From positions 1-55,154 of the forward strand of contig NZ_PGLR01000039.1 of the NCBI RefSeq assembly GCF_002803095.1: a stretch of DNA of 55,154 nucleotides, in the 5' to 3' direction. Made by a program: the position numbers and the translations under genes. Below are positions 7,988-16,884 of this stretch, in pieces (positions within the stretch are counted from its first letter, which is position 1; each line of letters starts with the position of its first letter). The notes beneath the pieces were generated by a model. It saw only the letters and a list, made by a program, of their open reading frames with translations. It had not been told where the DNA came from and ran no database searches. The stretch is from Pseudomonas sp. ZH-FAD (GTDB taxonomy: Bacteria > Pseudomonadota > Gammaproteobacteria > Pseudomonadales > Pseudomonadaceae).

Positions 7988-10399
7988 TTGATACGCCTGC
8001 TGAAGTTCATCTGGTGGTCTTGCGTTGCCGTTTTTTGTGGGCTGCTGCTCAGTTTCAGCGGCGCGTTTCTTTACCTTAGCCCGACCCTGCCGTCCGTCGA
8101 GTCGCTGCGCCAGGTTCAGCTGCAGATCCCCCTGCGCATCTACAGCAGCGATGCCAAGCTGATTGCCGAGTTCGGCGAGATGCGTCGCTCGCCGATTCGC
8201 TTCGACGAGATCCCCAAGGAATTCATCAGCGCTCTGCTGGCTGCCGAAGACGATAATTTCGCCAACCATTATGGCGTTGATGTGACCAGCCTGATGCGCG
8301 CTGCCACGCAATTATTGAAAAGCGGCCAGATTCAGAGCGGTGGCAGCACCATCACCATGCAGGTGGCGAAGAACTTCTTCCTCACCAACGAACGCAGTTT
8401 TTCGCGCAAGGCCACCGAAATTCTTCTGGCCTTGCAGATCGAGCGCGAGCTGAGCAAGGACGAGATCCTCGAGCTCTACGTCAACAAGATCTACCTCGGC
8501 CACCGCGCCTATGGCATCGAAGCGGCCGCACAGGTCTATTACGGCAAATCGATCCGTGACCTGAACCTGGCGCAGATGGCGATGATCGCCGGCCTGCCGA
8601 AAGCACCGTCGCGCTACAACCCGCTGGTCAATCCGACCCGAGCCAAGGAGCGCCGCGACTGGATTCTCGGCCGCCTGTATCGCCTGGGCCGTATCGATCA
8701 GGCCAGCTACGAGGAAGCGCTTGCCGAGGTAGTCGATGCGCGTTACCACGTTCCCACACCAGAATTGAGCGCTCCTTATATAGCCGAGATGGCACGCGCG
8801 GAAATGGTTGGCCGCTATGGCAGCGAGGCTTATACCGAGGGCTTCAATGTCACCACCACCGTGCCTAGTCATTTGCAGGAGGCAGCCAACACCGCCCTGC
8901 GTGACGGACTGATCGCCTATGACCAGCGTCACGGCTATCGCGGCCCTGAGAGTCGCCTGCCGGGCATGACCCGCGAAACCTGGCTGACCGAGCTGGCCAA
9001 GTTCCGCAGTATCGGCGGCCTGGAGCCAGCGGTGGTTACCCAGGTCGAGAAAAGCGGCATTCTGGTACTGACCCGTAACGGCGAAGAACAAGCGGTGTCG
9101 TGGGAGAGCATGAAATGGGCTCGCCCCTACCTGAACACCAACAGCATGGGCCCGCGCCCGCAGCAACCTGGCGATGTCACCCAGGTCGGCGATATCGTTC
9201 GCGTGCAGCGCCAGGCCGATGGCAGCCTGCGTTTCACCCAAGTCCCCGCAGCACAGGGCGCGTTGGTTTCCCTCGACCCATACAGCGGCGCCATTCAGTC
9301 ACTGGTCGGCGGGTTCTCATTCGATCAGAGCAACTACAACCGCGCCGTGCAGGCCAAGCGCCAGCCGGGCTCGAGCTTCAAGCCCTTCATCTATAGCGCG
9401 GCTCTCGATAGCGGCTACACCGCAGCGACGCTGGTCAACGATGCGCCGATCATCCTCTCCGACGACTACCTGTCGCAGAAGTGGCGCCCGAAGAACGACA
9501 ACAACACCTTTCTCGGCCCGATTCGCATGCGTGAAGCGTTGTACAAGTCGCGCAACCTGGTTTCCATCCGCCTGCTGCAGGACATGGGCATCGACCGTAG
9601 CTTGCGCTATATCGAGCGCTTCGGCTTCGCCCCGCAGGATCTGCCGCGCAACCTGTCACTGGCACTCGGCACTGCCAGCCTGACCCCCATGGAAATCGCT
9701 GAGGGCTGGGCCACCTTCGCCAATGGCGGTTACAAGATCGAGCCGTACCTGATCGAACGCATTGATGACCGCAACGGCAAGCCGCTGTTCCGCGCCAATC
9801 CGGCCCGCGTGCCAGGCAGCGCACCGACCGAGGAGAACGCCAACCTCACCGTCAACGTAACTGATGAGTTGCCGTTGGAGGAGCCTAAGGTCGCCGAACA
9901 GATCATCGACGAGCGCACCGCCTACATCATGACCAGCATGCTGCAGGACGTGATCAAGCGCGGTACCGGGCGGCGCGCTCTCGCCCTTGGCCGCAATGAC
10001 CTGGCAGGCAAGACCGGCACCACCAACGAGTCCAAGGACAGCTGGTTCTCCGGCTACAACGGCGATTACGTCACCACCGTCTGGGCCGGCTTCGACCAGC
10101 CGGAGAGCCTGGGCCGCCATGAGTACGGCGGCACTGTCGCGCTGCCTATCTGGATGAACTACATGGGCGCAGTACTCAAGGATCGACCCAACCATCTGCC
10201 CAAAGAACCCAAGGAGCTGCTGACGCTGCGCGTCGACCCGATCAGTGGCCGCGCTGCTGCACCCGGCACACCGGACGCCTATTTCGAACTGTTCAAGAGT
10301 GAAGACTCGCCCCCTCCGATGAGTGAGTTCGAACCTGGCATGGGTGTTCCTGGCAGCCCGCTACCGGCCGACGAGATGGCGCCGATCGACTTGTTCTAG
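7988..10399 (+). CDS. ponA: Penicillin-binding protein 1A (bifunctional transglycosylase/transpeptidase)
   Basis: Class A PBP that polymerises lipid II and crosslinks peptidoglycan in the periplasm. The start is a TTG at 7988; no in-frame ATG lies near and this start gives the usual MIRLLKFIWW membrane anchor, although the Shine-Dalgarno is weak. Visible motifs: GT51 AAEDDNFANHYGVD with Glu87, GSTITMQ and KILELYLN-like EILELYVNKIYLG; an OB-like insert in the middle; transpeptidase SSFK with Ser462, SRN at 521-523 and KTGTT from 675. The 803-residue length fits PBP1A. Divergent pairing with pilM is conserved in Pseudomonas. Confidence 0.96.
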   Translation: MIRLLKFIWWSCVAVFCGLLLSFSGAFLYLSPTLPSVESLRQVQLQIPLRIYSSDAKLIAEFGEMRRSPIRFDEIPKEFISALLAAEDDNFANHYGVDVTSLMRAATQLLKSGQIQSGGSTITMQVAKNFFLTNERSFSRKATEILLALQIERELSKDEILELYVNKIYLGHRAYGIEAAAQVYYGKSIRDLNLAQMAMIAGLPKAPSRYNPLVNPTRAKERRDWILGRLYRLGRIDQASYEEALAEVVDARYHVPTPELSAPYIAEMARAEMVGRYGSEAYTEGFNVTTTVPSHLQEAANTALRDGLIAYDQRHGYRGPESRLPGMTRETWLTELAKFRSIGGLEPAVVTQVEKSGILVLTRNGEEQAVSWESMKWARPYLNTNSMGPRPQQPGDVTQVGDIVRVQRQADGSLRFTQVPAAQGALVSLDPYSGAIQSLVGGFSFDQSNYNRAVQAKRQPGSSFKPFIYSAALDSGYTAATLVNDAPIILSDDYLSQKWRPKNDNNTFLGPIRMREALYKSRNLVSIRLLQDMGIDRSLRYIERFGFAPQDLPRNLSLALGTASLTPMEIAEGWATFANGGYKIEPYLIERIDDRNGKPLFRANPARVPGSAPTEENANLTVNVTDELPLEEPKVAEQIIDERTAYIMTSMLQDVIKRGTGRRALALGRNDLAGKTGTTNESKDSWFSGYNGDYVTTVWAGFDQPESLGRHEYGGTVALPIWMNYMGAVLKDRPNHLPKEPKELLTLRVDPISGRAAAPGTPDAYFELFKSEDSPPPMSEFEPGMGVPGSPLPADEMAPIDLF

Positions 10400-10446
10400 G
10401 ATAAGGCTCAGGCGGCTGCAATCGTTGCCTTAAGCCGTATCACAGA

Positions 10447-10480
10447 CAATAAAAAACCCGCCGAAGCGGGTTTTTTATTG
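10447..10480. terminator. Bidirectional rho-independent terminator between ponA and maeB
   Basis: A perfect 15-bp stem (10447-10461 with 10466-10480) closes a CGAA tetraloop. The GC core CCCGC/GCGGG is flanked by six A on the left and six T on the right, so it can end ponA transcripts (plus) and maeB transcripts (minus). Confidence 0.93.
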
Positions 10481-10488
10481 TCGGCTGA

Positions 10489-11757
10489 TCAGCCGTTGAA
10501 CACTTCATCCACCGATTTCAGCGGATAGTGCTTCGGATAGGGCAGAGTCGCCACGCCGGATTCGATGGCAGCCTTGGCCACTGCATCGCAAACCACGGTG
10601 ATCAGACGCTGATCCATTGGCTTCGGAATGATGTACTCGCGACCGAACGACAGCTCGATACCGCCGTAGGCGTCGCAGACTTCCTGCGGTACCGGCAGCT
10701 TGGCCAGGTCACGCAGCGCCAGCGCTGCGGCGATCTTCATCTCTTCGTTGATGCGGGTGGCACGCACGTCCAGAGCACCGCGGAAGATGAAGGGGAAACC
10801 CAGCACATTGTTGACCTGGTTCGGGTAGTCGGAACGACCGGTGGCCATGATCACGTCGTTGCGCGTCTCGTGCGCCAGCTCCGGCTTGATTTCCGGATCC
10901 GGGTTGGAGCAGGCGAAGACGATCGGGTTGGCCGCCATGCGCTGGAGATCTTCCGGGCTCAGCAGGTTGGCGCCGGACAGGCCGACGAACACGTCAGCGC
11001 CTTCGAGCGCGTCGGACAGCGTGCGCTTGTCGGTCTCGTGGGCGAACACCGCCTTGTACTGGTTCAGATCATCGCGCCCAGCGTGAATCACGCCCTTGCG
11101 ATCGATCATGAAGATGTTCTCGACCTTGGCACCCATGCTCACCAGCAGCTTCATGCAGGAGATGGCGGCAGCACCGGCACCCAGGCAAACGATCTTCGCC
11201 TCTTCCAGGGTCTTGCCGGCGATTTCCAGGGCGTTGAGCATGCCGGCAGCGGTGACGATCGCAGTGCCGTGCTGGTCATCGTGGAATACCGGAATGTCGC
11301 ACTGCTCGATCAGCGCGCGCTCGATCTCGAAGCACTCGGGGGCCTTGATATCTTCCAAGTTGATGCCGCCGAAGGTGATGGAGATGCGCTTGACGGTGTC
11401 GATGAAGGCCTGAGGGCTTTCCGAATCGACTTCGATATCGAACACATCGATACCGGCGAAACGCTTGAATAGCACGCCCTTACCTTCCATCACTGGCTTG
11501 GACGCCAGCGGCCCGAGGTTACCCAGACCGAGGATGGCGGTGCCATCGGAAATAACGGCTACCAGGTTGCCTTTACCGGTGTAACGGTAGGCCAGCTCGG
11601 CATCACGAGCGATTTCGCGAACCGGCTCAGCGACACCCGGGCTGTAGGCCAGCGACAGGTCGCGGGCAGTAGCAGTGGCTTTGGTCAACTCGACGCTCAG
11701 CTTACCGGGGCGGGGCTGGGCGTGATATTCGAGAGCGGCAGTTTTTAGATCTGACAT
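10489..11757 (-). CDS. maeB: NADP-dependent malic enzyme, short form
   Basis: Oxidative decarboxylation of malate to pyruvate with NADP+ reduction. I use the ATG at 11755-11757 (422 aa), since the longer in-frame extension has no family-like sequence. Visible: malic N-domain with SPGVAEPVREI and the GTAILGLGNLG segment, metal/substrate region EDIKAPECFEIE, HDDQHGTAIV, and the nucleotide-binding LGAGAAAISC. It lacks the C-terminal phosphotransacetylase-like domain of E. coli MaeB, as expected for the Pseudomonas version next to ponA. NADP preference is from family knowledge. The upstream region holds a TTGTATACA palindromic site (11815-11823). Confidence 0.92.
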   Translation of the reverse strand: MSDLKTAALEYHAQPRPGKLSVELTKATATARDLSLAYSPGVAEPVREIARDAELAYRYTGKGNLVAVISDGTAILGLGNLGPLASKPVMEGKGVLFKRFAGIDVFDIEVDSESPQAFIDTVKRISITFGGINLEDIKAPECFEIERALIEQCDIPVFHDDQHGTAIVTAAGMLNALEIAGKTLEEAKIVCLGAGAAAISCMKLLVSMGAKVENIFMIDRKGVIHAGRDDLNQYKAVFAHETDKRTLSDALEGADVFVGLSGANLLSPEDLQRMAANPIVFACSNPDPEIKPELAHETRNDVIMATGRSDYPNQVNNVLGFPFIFRGALDVRATRINEEMKIAAALALRDLAKLPVPQEVCDAYGGIELSFGREYIIPKPMDQRLITVVCDAVAKAAIESGVATLPYPKHYPLKSVDEVFNG

Positions 11758-11861
11758 AGTGGCATTTCCGCTTTTGTTGGCTGTTGAACGGGCAGGCGGC
11801 CGAGGATACGCAAGTTGTATACACCTGCACAAGACCGTTCGGTCGCGATTGAAGCGCCGCG

Positions 11862-13298
11862 CTAGCGCAGCGTTTTCAGCCACTCTCCAGCACGCGGCTC
11901 ACCGCTTGGGTAGAGCCCGTTGAGCAGACGCAACTGCGCCTCGCCATCGACTGGCAGCGGCGAATTCTTGGCCAAAGCGGAGATACTCTGCCCTGCCTTC
12001 ACCCTTACCAGGTGCAGGCGCACTGGCTCGGCCAGCTTGCGCTCGGCTGTCTTGAGCGGCCGGTAACTGCGGATAACCTCGAGGAACCGTTGGTCCTCGG
12101 TTTCCAACGAAGCGCGCCCTTTCACCGCTGCCACGAAAAGGTAAGCGTTGTCGCCGCGATAGATCACCGCCACGCGACGCGCCGACTGCCCCTGCAACAC
12201 CGCCGTATAGCCCTGCAGCGCGCCAAGACGCAACTCCTCGCCGGCCACCAGACGCTGGTTGCCGACGCGCTGGCGCAGAAATTCGGCAGGCGACAGACGC
12301 TTGTCCGCCGCCTCCAGGGTCATGGCGATGAAAGCCTGCTCATCCGGGGTGTGGCCGATCAGCACATCGGGGCGATTGACCAGTTGCCAGCCCTGCGGGT
12401 AGGTCAGGGTGAAGTCCAGCTCGCCGTGATAGAAATTGCGCCCACGGCGAATACCGCTGGCGGCCGAATCGCCGAACACCAGGCCATCGAGCATCTGCAG
12501 GAAATTGTCGCGGCCCACTTCCTGATTGCCGCCCACCAGCGCACGCGCAGGACCGATCACCTCCTGCAGACGACGATCATTGTCCGGGTGGGTGTCGAAC
12601 AAGCCGTGGTAGCCACCCGCCGCGGGCGCTTCACCGCGCTTGGCTGCCTGCTCGCGGGCGAAATCCTCCTGCGCCTTGAGCACCTTGACCACTTCGATCA
12701 TCGCCTGCGGATCGTAGCCACCACGCGCCAGGTATTGCGCGCCCAGACCGTCGGCCTCCAACTCCATGTCGCGCCCATAGCCGCGCACGAACGCATTACC
12801 CATGGCACTGGTCAGATCCCCTACCGCCCCGACACCGGTACCGATGGCCGCAGCCTGACCGAGCAGCCCCCAGGCCGTGGACTGGCTTTGCTGGCGCACG
12901 CTGTGCCGTGCGGTCACGTGACCGACCTCATGACCCAGCACAGCCGCCAGTTCCGCCTCGGAGTTGAGGTAGGCGAGCAGGCCACGATGGATATAGATGT
13001 AGCCCCCCGGCAAGGCAAAGGCGTTGACGTCCGGGCTGTCCACCAGGGTGAAGACATAGTTGAGCTGATTGCGATGGCTGCTGCGTGCCACCCGCTCGCC
13101 GACGCGCTGGATATAGGCCTGCAGCTTGGCGTCCTCATAGCGCGGATACTGCTTGAGGATTTCCTGGTTGTAACGCGCGCCAAGATCCAGTTCCTGGCGC
13201 TCGCTCATCATCACGAAATCGGTGCGGCCCGTGGCGGGATTGACCGCGCAACCCGCCAACCAGCCGCAGACAAGACACAGCGTCAATGCACGTATCAT
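11862..13298 (-). CDS. M48-family zinc metalloprotease, lipoprotein
   Basis: The ATG at 13296-13298 gives a 478-residue protein with a lipoprotein signal (lipobox LAGC, Cys17). The catalytic zinc motif HEVGH is at residues 123-127, with the downstream ELEADGLGAQYLARGGYDP segment providing the third ligand Glu. This resembles the BepA/LoiP group of periplasmic Ste24-like peptidases that handle outer-membrane protein quality control. The C-terminal 150 residues differ from BepA, which has TPR repeats; they end in VKAGQSISALAKNSPL and GEWLKTLR, typical of the Pseudomonas M48 proteins. Its ATG overlaps the stop of the nuclease gene by 4 bp, so the two are coupled. Substrate unknown. Confidence 0.88.
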   Translation of the reverse strand: MIRALTLCLVCGWLAGCAVNPATGRTDFVMMSERQELDLGARYNQEILKQYPRYEDAKLQAYIQRVGERVARSSHRNQLNYVFTLVDSPDVNAFALPGGYIYIHRGLLAYLNSEAELAAVLGHEVGHVTARHSVRQQSQSTAWGLLGQAAAIGTGVGAVGDLTSAMGNAFVRGYGRDMELEADGLGAQYLARGGYDPQAMIEVVKVLKAQEDFAREQAAKRGEAPAAGGYHGLFDTHPDNDRRLQEVIGPARALVGGNQEVGRDNFLQMLDGLVFGDSAASGIRRGRNFYHGELDFTLTYPQGWQLVNRPDVLIGHTPDEQAFIAMTLEAADKRLSPAEFLRQRVGNQRLVAGEELRLGALQGYTAVLQGQSARRVAVIYRGDNAYLFVAAVKGRASLETEDQRFLEVIRSYRPLKTAERKLAEPVRLHLVRVKAGQSISALAKNSPLPVDGEAQLRLLNGLYPSGEPRAGEWLKTLR

Positions 13299-14095
13299 GG
13301 CAACACCTCCAGCATCGCCGAGTGGGTAAGCGGCAGCATCCAGCGCGCCTGCCCGGATTTCAAGCCACCGCGACCCTGGCGATCGATGACCCAGCCCCGC
13401 GCCTCCACCCGTCGCCCTTCGAGCCGCTGCAACGCGCGCACGTCGAACTCGCCGAGCAGCTCTGGCGCCACGCGCAATACCCGACCACCATCGAGATCGA
13501 GCCAGAGGCCACCGCGATTGCGTTGCACGCCTGCAACCCGCCCGCCGAGCAAGGCGAAGCCGCCACTCTTTAGTTGGCCAGCCGTCTTCACTTGCTCGGT
13601 GCGCCACACACCCAGACGCTGACGCCGCGCCTGGCGCTCCGCCTCTGCCTGACAACTCACGAGTGCGCTATTGGGCGCCACGGCGACCATGAACCCAAGG
13701 CCTTCGCCCAGCAGCTGCGCTTCCAGATTACGCCCCTGACGGTCGTAAAGGTGGGCCAGGGTACGACCGTAACGGTCCTTGCGCTGTTTGCCGTAAAGCA
13801 GGCCGACACGCCCATCGCTGGCATCGACCAGCGCCTGCAGGCGGCGCTTGGACTGCACAGCGAAAGGCTCGTCACTTTTCCCCTTGCGCCCCAGTTCAGG
13901 GGCGTTGATACCGATCAGGCGAATGCTGCGCCCATCGGCCAGGCGCACGGTGTCGCCATCGACCACCTGGCGCACCGCAACCTGAGCCAGATCTGCGCGT
14001 AACGGACAGAAGGCCTGAGCCAGATCGACGCAAAGCAGAGAAACGAAAAAGGCGCCCACCAGGGACGCCTTTTTCAGTATCACGGAGTGGCGCAT
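13295..14095 (-). CDS. Secreted thermonuclease-like (SNase) protein
   Basis: 266 residues with an N-terminal signal peptide (about 1-28, ending AQA) and one staphylococcal nuclease domain. Signature segments are VVDGDTVRL, IRLIGINAPE (catalytic-type Arg and Glu) and DRYGRTLAHLY (second catalytic-type Arg), so calcium-dependent phosphodiesterase activity is plausible. The region after about residue 170 adds a further small OB-like extension (VAGVQRNRGGLWLDLDGG). It is translationally coupled to the downstream M48 protease. The cellular role of this pair is not known to me. Confidence 0.87.
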   Translation of the reverse strand: MRHSVILKKASLVGAFFVSLLCVDLAQAFCPLRADLAQVAVRQVVDGDTVRLADGRSIRLIGINAPELGRKGKSDEPFAVQSKRRLQALVDASDGRVGLLYGKQRKDRYGRTLAHLYDRQGRNLEAQLLGEGLGFMVAVAPNSALVSCQAEAERQARRQRLGVWRTEQVKTAGQLKSGGFALLGGRVAGVQRNRGGLWLDLDGGRVLRVAPELLGEFDVRALQRLEGRRVEARGWVIDRQGRGGLKSGQARWMLPLTHSAMLEVLP

Positions 14096-14121
14096 GCCAG
14101 ATTCCGTTTTCGTTCGGTCGC

Positions 14122-14334
14122 TTACTTGGCGCCGAATACGCCGAAGCGCTGCTTGAAGCGATCGATACGGCCGCCGGTGTCGAGCACTTTCTGCTTACCG
14201 GTGTAGAACGGGTGGCACTCGGAGCAAACGTCGAGGCTCAGGTTCTTGCCCAGGGTGGAGCGGGTCTTGATCACGTTACCGCAGGAGCAGGTAGCGTCGA
14301 TTTCGACGTAGTTCGGATGGATATCGGCTTTCAT
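14122..14334 (-). CDS. rpmE: 50S ribosomal protein L31, zinc-binding (C+) form
   Basis: 70 residues from the ATG at 14332-14334, with GAGGA Shine-Dalgarno just upstream. MKADIHPNYVEIDATCSCG and CSECHPFYTGKQ contain four cysteines (16, 18, 37, 40) that form the zinc site of the C+ type, as opposed to the zinc-free YkgM paralogue made under zinc limitation. It is divergent from priA. Confidence 0.97.
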   Translation of the reverse strand: MKADIHPNYVEIDATCSCGNVIKTRSTLGKNLSLDVCSECHPFYTGKQKVLDTGGRIDRFKQRFGVFGAK

Positions 14335-14403
14335 CGTGCTTTCCTCGGGGTAGTCGTGCCGCCACCCGACCAATGTCAGGCACCGCACAGAAATAGGCCG
14401 CGC

Positions 14404-14431
14404 ATCTTACCAGAGACGCAGACCGATGCAA
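14404..14431 (-). promoter_or_regulatory. Likely sigma-70 promoter of rpmE
   Basis: On the minus strand TTGCAT (14431-14426) precedes TAAGAT (14409-14404) with a 16-bp spacer, about 70 bp before the rpmE start. No clear Zur-type palindrome is seen next to it. Confidence 0.5.
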
Positions 14432-14492
14432 GCCACGCAAGGCGCCGGTCGTCGCGTGTTAAGATCGCCGGCCTGTCAATGGAGCTTCTGGC

Positions 14493-16712
14493 TTGCCCAA
14501 CCTGATCCTGCGCCTCGCCCTGCCCTCGCCGCTGCGCCGCCTGTTCGACTACCTCGCCCCTGCTGGCGTGTCGCGCAGCGCCTTGCAGCCAGGCGCACGC
14601 CTGCGCGTGCCCTTCGGCCGGCGCGAGATGATCGGCGTGCTGGTAGAAGTCGACAGCCAGAGCGAGGTCCCGACGGACAAGCTCAAGCCCGCCCTGGAAC
14701 TGCTCGACGCCCACCCACCGCTGCCAGCGTCGCTGTTCAAGCTGTGCCTGTGGACGGCGCAGTACTACCAGCACAGCCTCGGCGACACCCTGAGCTGGGC
14801 CTTGCCCGTGTTGCTGCGCCAGGGCGAGCCCGCCGAAACCCGCCAGGAGCGTTACTGGCTGGCCAACAAAGGCGCCAGCGTAGACGACCCACGCCTGGCC
14901 CGCGCACCACGCCAGCGCGACGCCCTCAAGGCACTGGCGCAACACCCGCATGGCGTGGCCCACAGCCTGCTCAGCCAGCTGCAACTCAACCGCGACAGCC
15001 TGCAATTACTGCATGAGAAGGGGCTGGTACGGGTCGAGGTGCGCCGCACCCGACCGCATGCCAAACCGGCACACTGGCTGGCGCAACCGGAATTGCCGCT
15101 GAATGCCGAGCAACGCGCCGCGGTGAATGCCGTGGCGTCAGGCTGGGACCAGTTCAACGCCTTTCTACTGGCGGGCGTCACCGGCAGCGGCAAGACCGAG
15201 GTCTACCTGCAACTGATCCACCAATGCCTGGAGGCCGGCAAGCAGGCGCTGGTGCTGATCCCCGAGATCAACCTCGGGCCGCAGACCTTCGACCGCTTCG
15301 CTCGCCGCTTCAATGCACGTATCGCCCTGCTGCATTCGGCGGTGAACGACCGCGAGCGCCTCGACGCCTGGTTGGCGGCACGCGATGGCGAGGCCGACAT
15401 CATCATCGGCACCCGCTCGGCGCTGTTCACGCCGATGAAGAACCCGGGGCTGATCATCGTCGACGAAGAACACGACGCCTCCTATAAACAGCAGGAAGGT
15501 CTGCGCTACCACGCCCGCGACCTGGCGCTGGTGCGCGCCCGCCAGGAAGACGTGCCCATCGTCCTCGGCTCGGCCACACCTTCGCTGGAAAGCCTGCACA
15601 ACGCCTACAGCGGCCGCTATGCCCTGCTCAAGCTGACACAGCGCGCCGGCGGCGCCAGCCAGCCGCGCTTTCTGCGCCTCGACGTGAAGAGCCGGCCACT
15701 GGACTCGGGCATCTCCGGGCCGATGCAGCAGGCCATCGCCCAGACCCTCGCCGCCGGCCAGCAGGTGCTGGTGTTTCTCAATCGCCGCGGCTTCGCCCCG
15801 ACCCTGCTCTGCCACGACTGCGGCTGGCTGTCCGAATGCCCACGCTGCGACGCACGCATGACCGTGCACCAGCGCTATCAGGAACTGCGCTGCCATCACT
15901 GCGGCCACGTCGAGAAACAGCCAAGTAACTGTCCAAAATGCCAACACGTCGACCTGCGCCCGGTCGGCGCCGGCACCGAACGCGCCGAAGAACGTCTTGC
16001 GCTGCTGTTCCCCGATTACCCGGTGCTGCGCATCGACCGCGACAGCACCTCGCGCAAGGGCGCCATGGACCGGCTGTTCGCCACCATCAACAAGGGCGAG
16101 CCGTGCATCCTGGTCGGCACCCAGATGCTCGCCAAGGGCCACCACTTCCCGCGGGTGACGCTGGTGTCGATCCTCGACGCCGACGGCGGCCTGTTTTCGG
16201 CGGACTTTCGCGCGAGCGAGCGCATGGCGCAGTTGATCGTGCAGGTCGCCGGGCGCGCTGGCCGCGCCGAGGAACCGGGCAAGGTGATCATCCAGAGCCA
16301 CCTGGCCGACCATCCGCTGCTGGTGCAACTGACCGAGCAAGGCTACTTCGCCTTCGCTGAACAGGCGCTGAGCGAACGCCGCAGTGCCGGTCTGCCACCG
16401 TTCTGCCACCTGGCTTTGCTGCGCGCCGAAGCGCACAAGCCTGGCCAGGCCGAGAGTTTTCTCGATGAGGCCTGCAGCGAGGCCGAACATTTGCTGGGCG
16501 AACTGGGTCTGACCGGCATCGAACTGCTCGGACCGGTGCCCGCACCGATGGAACGCCGCGCCGGGCGCTTCCGCGCGCAACTGCTGCTGCAGGGCAATGC
16601 CCGCGCGCCACTGCACCGGCTGCTCAACCGCTGGTTGCATGCACTGGAACAAATGCCCAGCGGTCGTGCAGTGCGCTGGTCGCTGGATGTCGACCCGATC
16701 GACCTGTTTTGA
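14493..16712 (+). CDS. priA: Primosomal replication restart helicase PriA
   Basis: 3'-to-5' DNA helicase that reloads DnaB at stalled forks. A TTG start at 14493 is supported by GGAG at 14481-14484 with 8-bp spacing and by the family N-terminus (ILRLALPSPLRRLFDY). Motifs: 3'-end-binding N-terminal domain, Walker A GVTGSGKTEVY, Walker B/DEEH within VDEEHDASYKQQ, motif IV-VI helicase core, and an eight-cysteine double zinc cluster (CHDCGWLSECPRC ... CHHCGHVEKQPSNCPKC). 739 residues is normal length. Confidence 0.97.
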   Translation: MPNLILRLALPSPLRRLFDYLAPAGVSRSALQPGARLRVPFGRREMIGVLVEVDSQSEVPTDKLKPALELLDAHPPLPASLFKLCLWTAQYYQHSLGDTLSWALPVLLRQGEPAETRQERYWLANKGASVDDPRLARAPRQRDALKALAQHPHGVAHSLLSQLQLNRDSLQLLHEKGLVRVEVRRTRPHAKPAHWLAQPELPLNAEQRAAVNAVASGWDQFNAFLLAGVTGSGKTEVYLQLIHQCLEAGKQALVLIPEINLGPQTFDRFARRFNARIALLHSAVNDRERLDAWLAARDGEADIIIGTRSALFTPMKNPGLIIVDEEHDASYKQQEGLRYHARDLALVRARQEDVPIVLGSATPSLESLHNAYSGRYALLKLTQRAGGASQPRFLRLDVKSRPLDSGISGPMQQAIAQTLAAGQQVLVFLNRRGFAPTLLCHDCGWLSECPRCDARMTVHQRYQELRCHHCGHVEKQPSNCPKCQHVDLRPVGAGTERAEERLALLFPDYPVLRIDRDSTSRKGAMDRLFATINKGEPCILVGTQMLAKGHHFPRVTLVSILDADGGLFSADFRASERMAQLIVQVAGRAGRAEEPGKVIIQSHLADHPLLVQLTEQGYFAFAEQALSERRSAGLPPFCHLALLRAEAHKPGQAESFLDEACSEAEHLLGELGLTGIELLGPVPAPMERRAGRFRAQLLLQGNARAPLHRLLNRWLHALEQMPSGRAVRWSLDVDPIDLF

Positions 16713-16733
16713 CGCACCAGCGCTTCGCCGAAC

Positions 16734-16807
16734 TGTAGGGTGCGCCATGCGCACCAGCTTCTCGATTCGTAACCAGGCAACCCTTGGTGCGCATAGAGCA
16801 ACCTACA
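16734..16807. repeat. Intergenic inverted repeat (TGTAGGGTGCGC type) between priA and argS
   Basis: Arms at 16734-16756 and 16785-16807 pair imperfectly over 23 bp, beginning TGTAGGGTGCGC and ending AACCTACA. A related TAGGGTGCGC stretch occurs at 49379-49400. This type of short palindromic intergenic repeat is common in Pseudomonas; here it could also act as the priA transcript end. Confidence 0.7.
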
Positions 16808-16836
16808 AGTTATGGCCTGCAGCCTGTCGCTACTTC

Positions 16837-16842
16837 TATAAT
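16837..16842 (+). promoter_or_regulatory. Candidate -10 element for argS
   Basis: A perfect TATAAT lies 42 bp before the argS ATG, after the repeat hairpin. No good -35 box is found 16-18 bp upstream (the position holds GGCCTG), so it would be a -35-poor promoter or chance. Confidence 0.35.
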
Positions 16843-16884
16843 GCGCAGTTTTCGATCAAAGCCCCAAGGCAACCCGAGCCGAAC

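Noticed and set aside
12012..13622. 536-codon open frame opposite the M48 protease and nuclease genes
   Set aside because: Covers two real genes in antisense and shows no recognisable domain.
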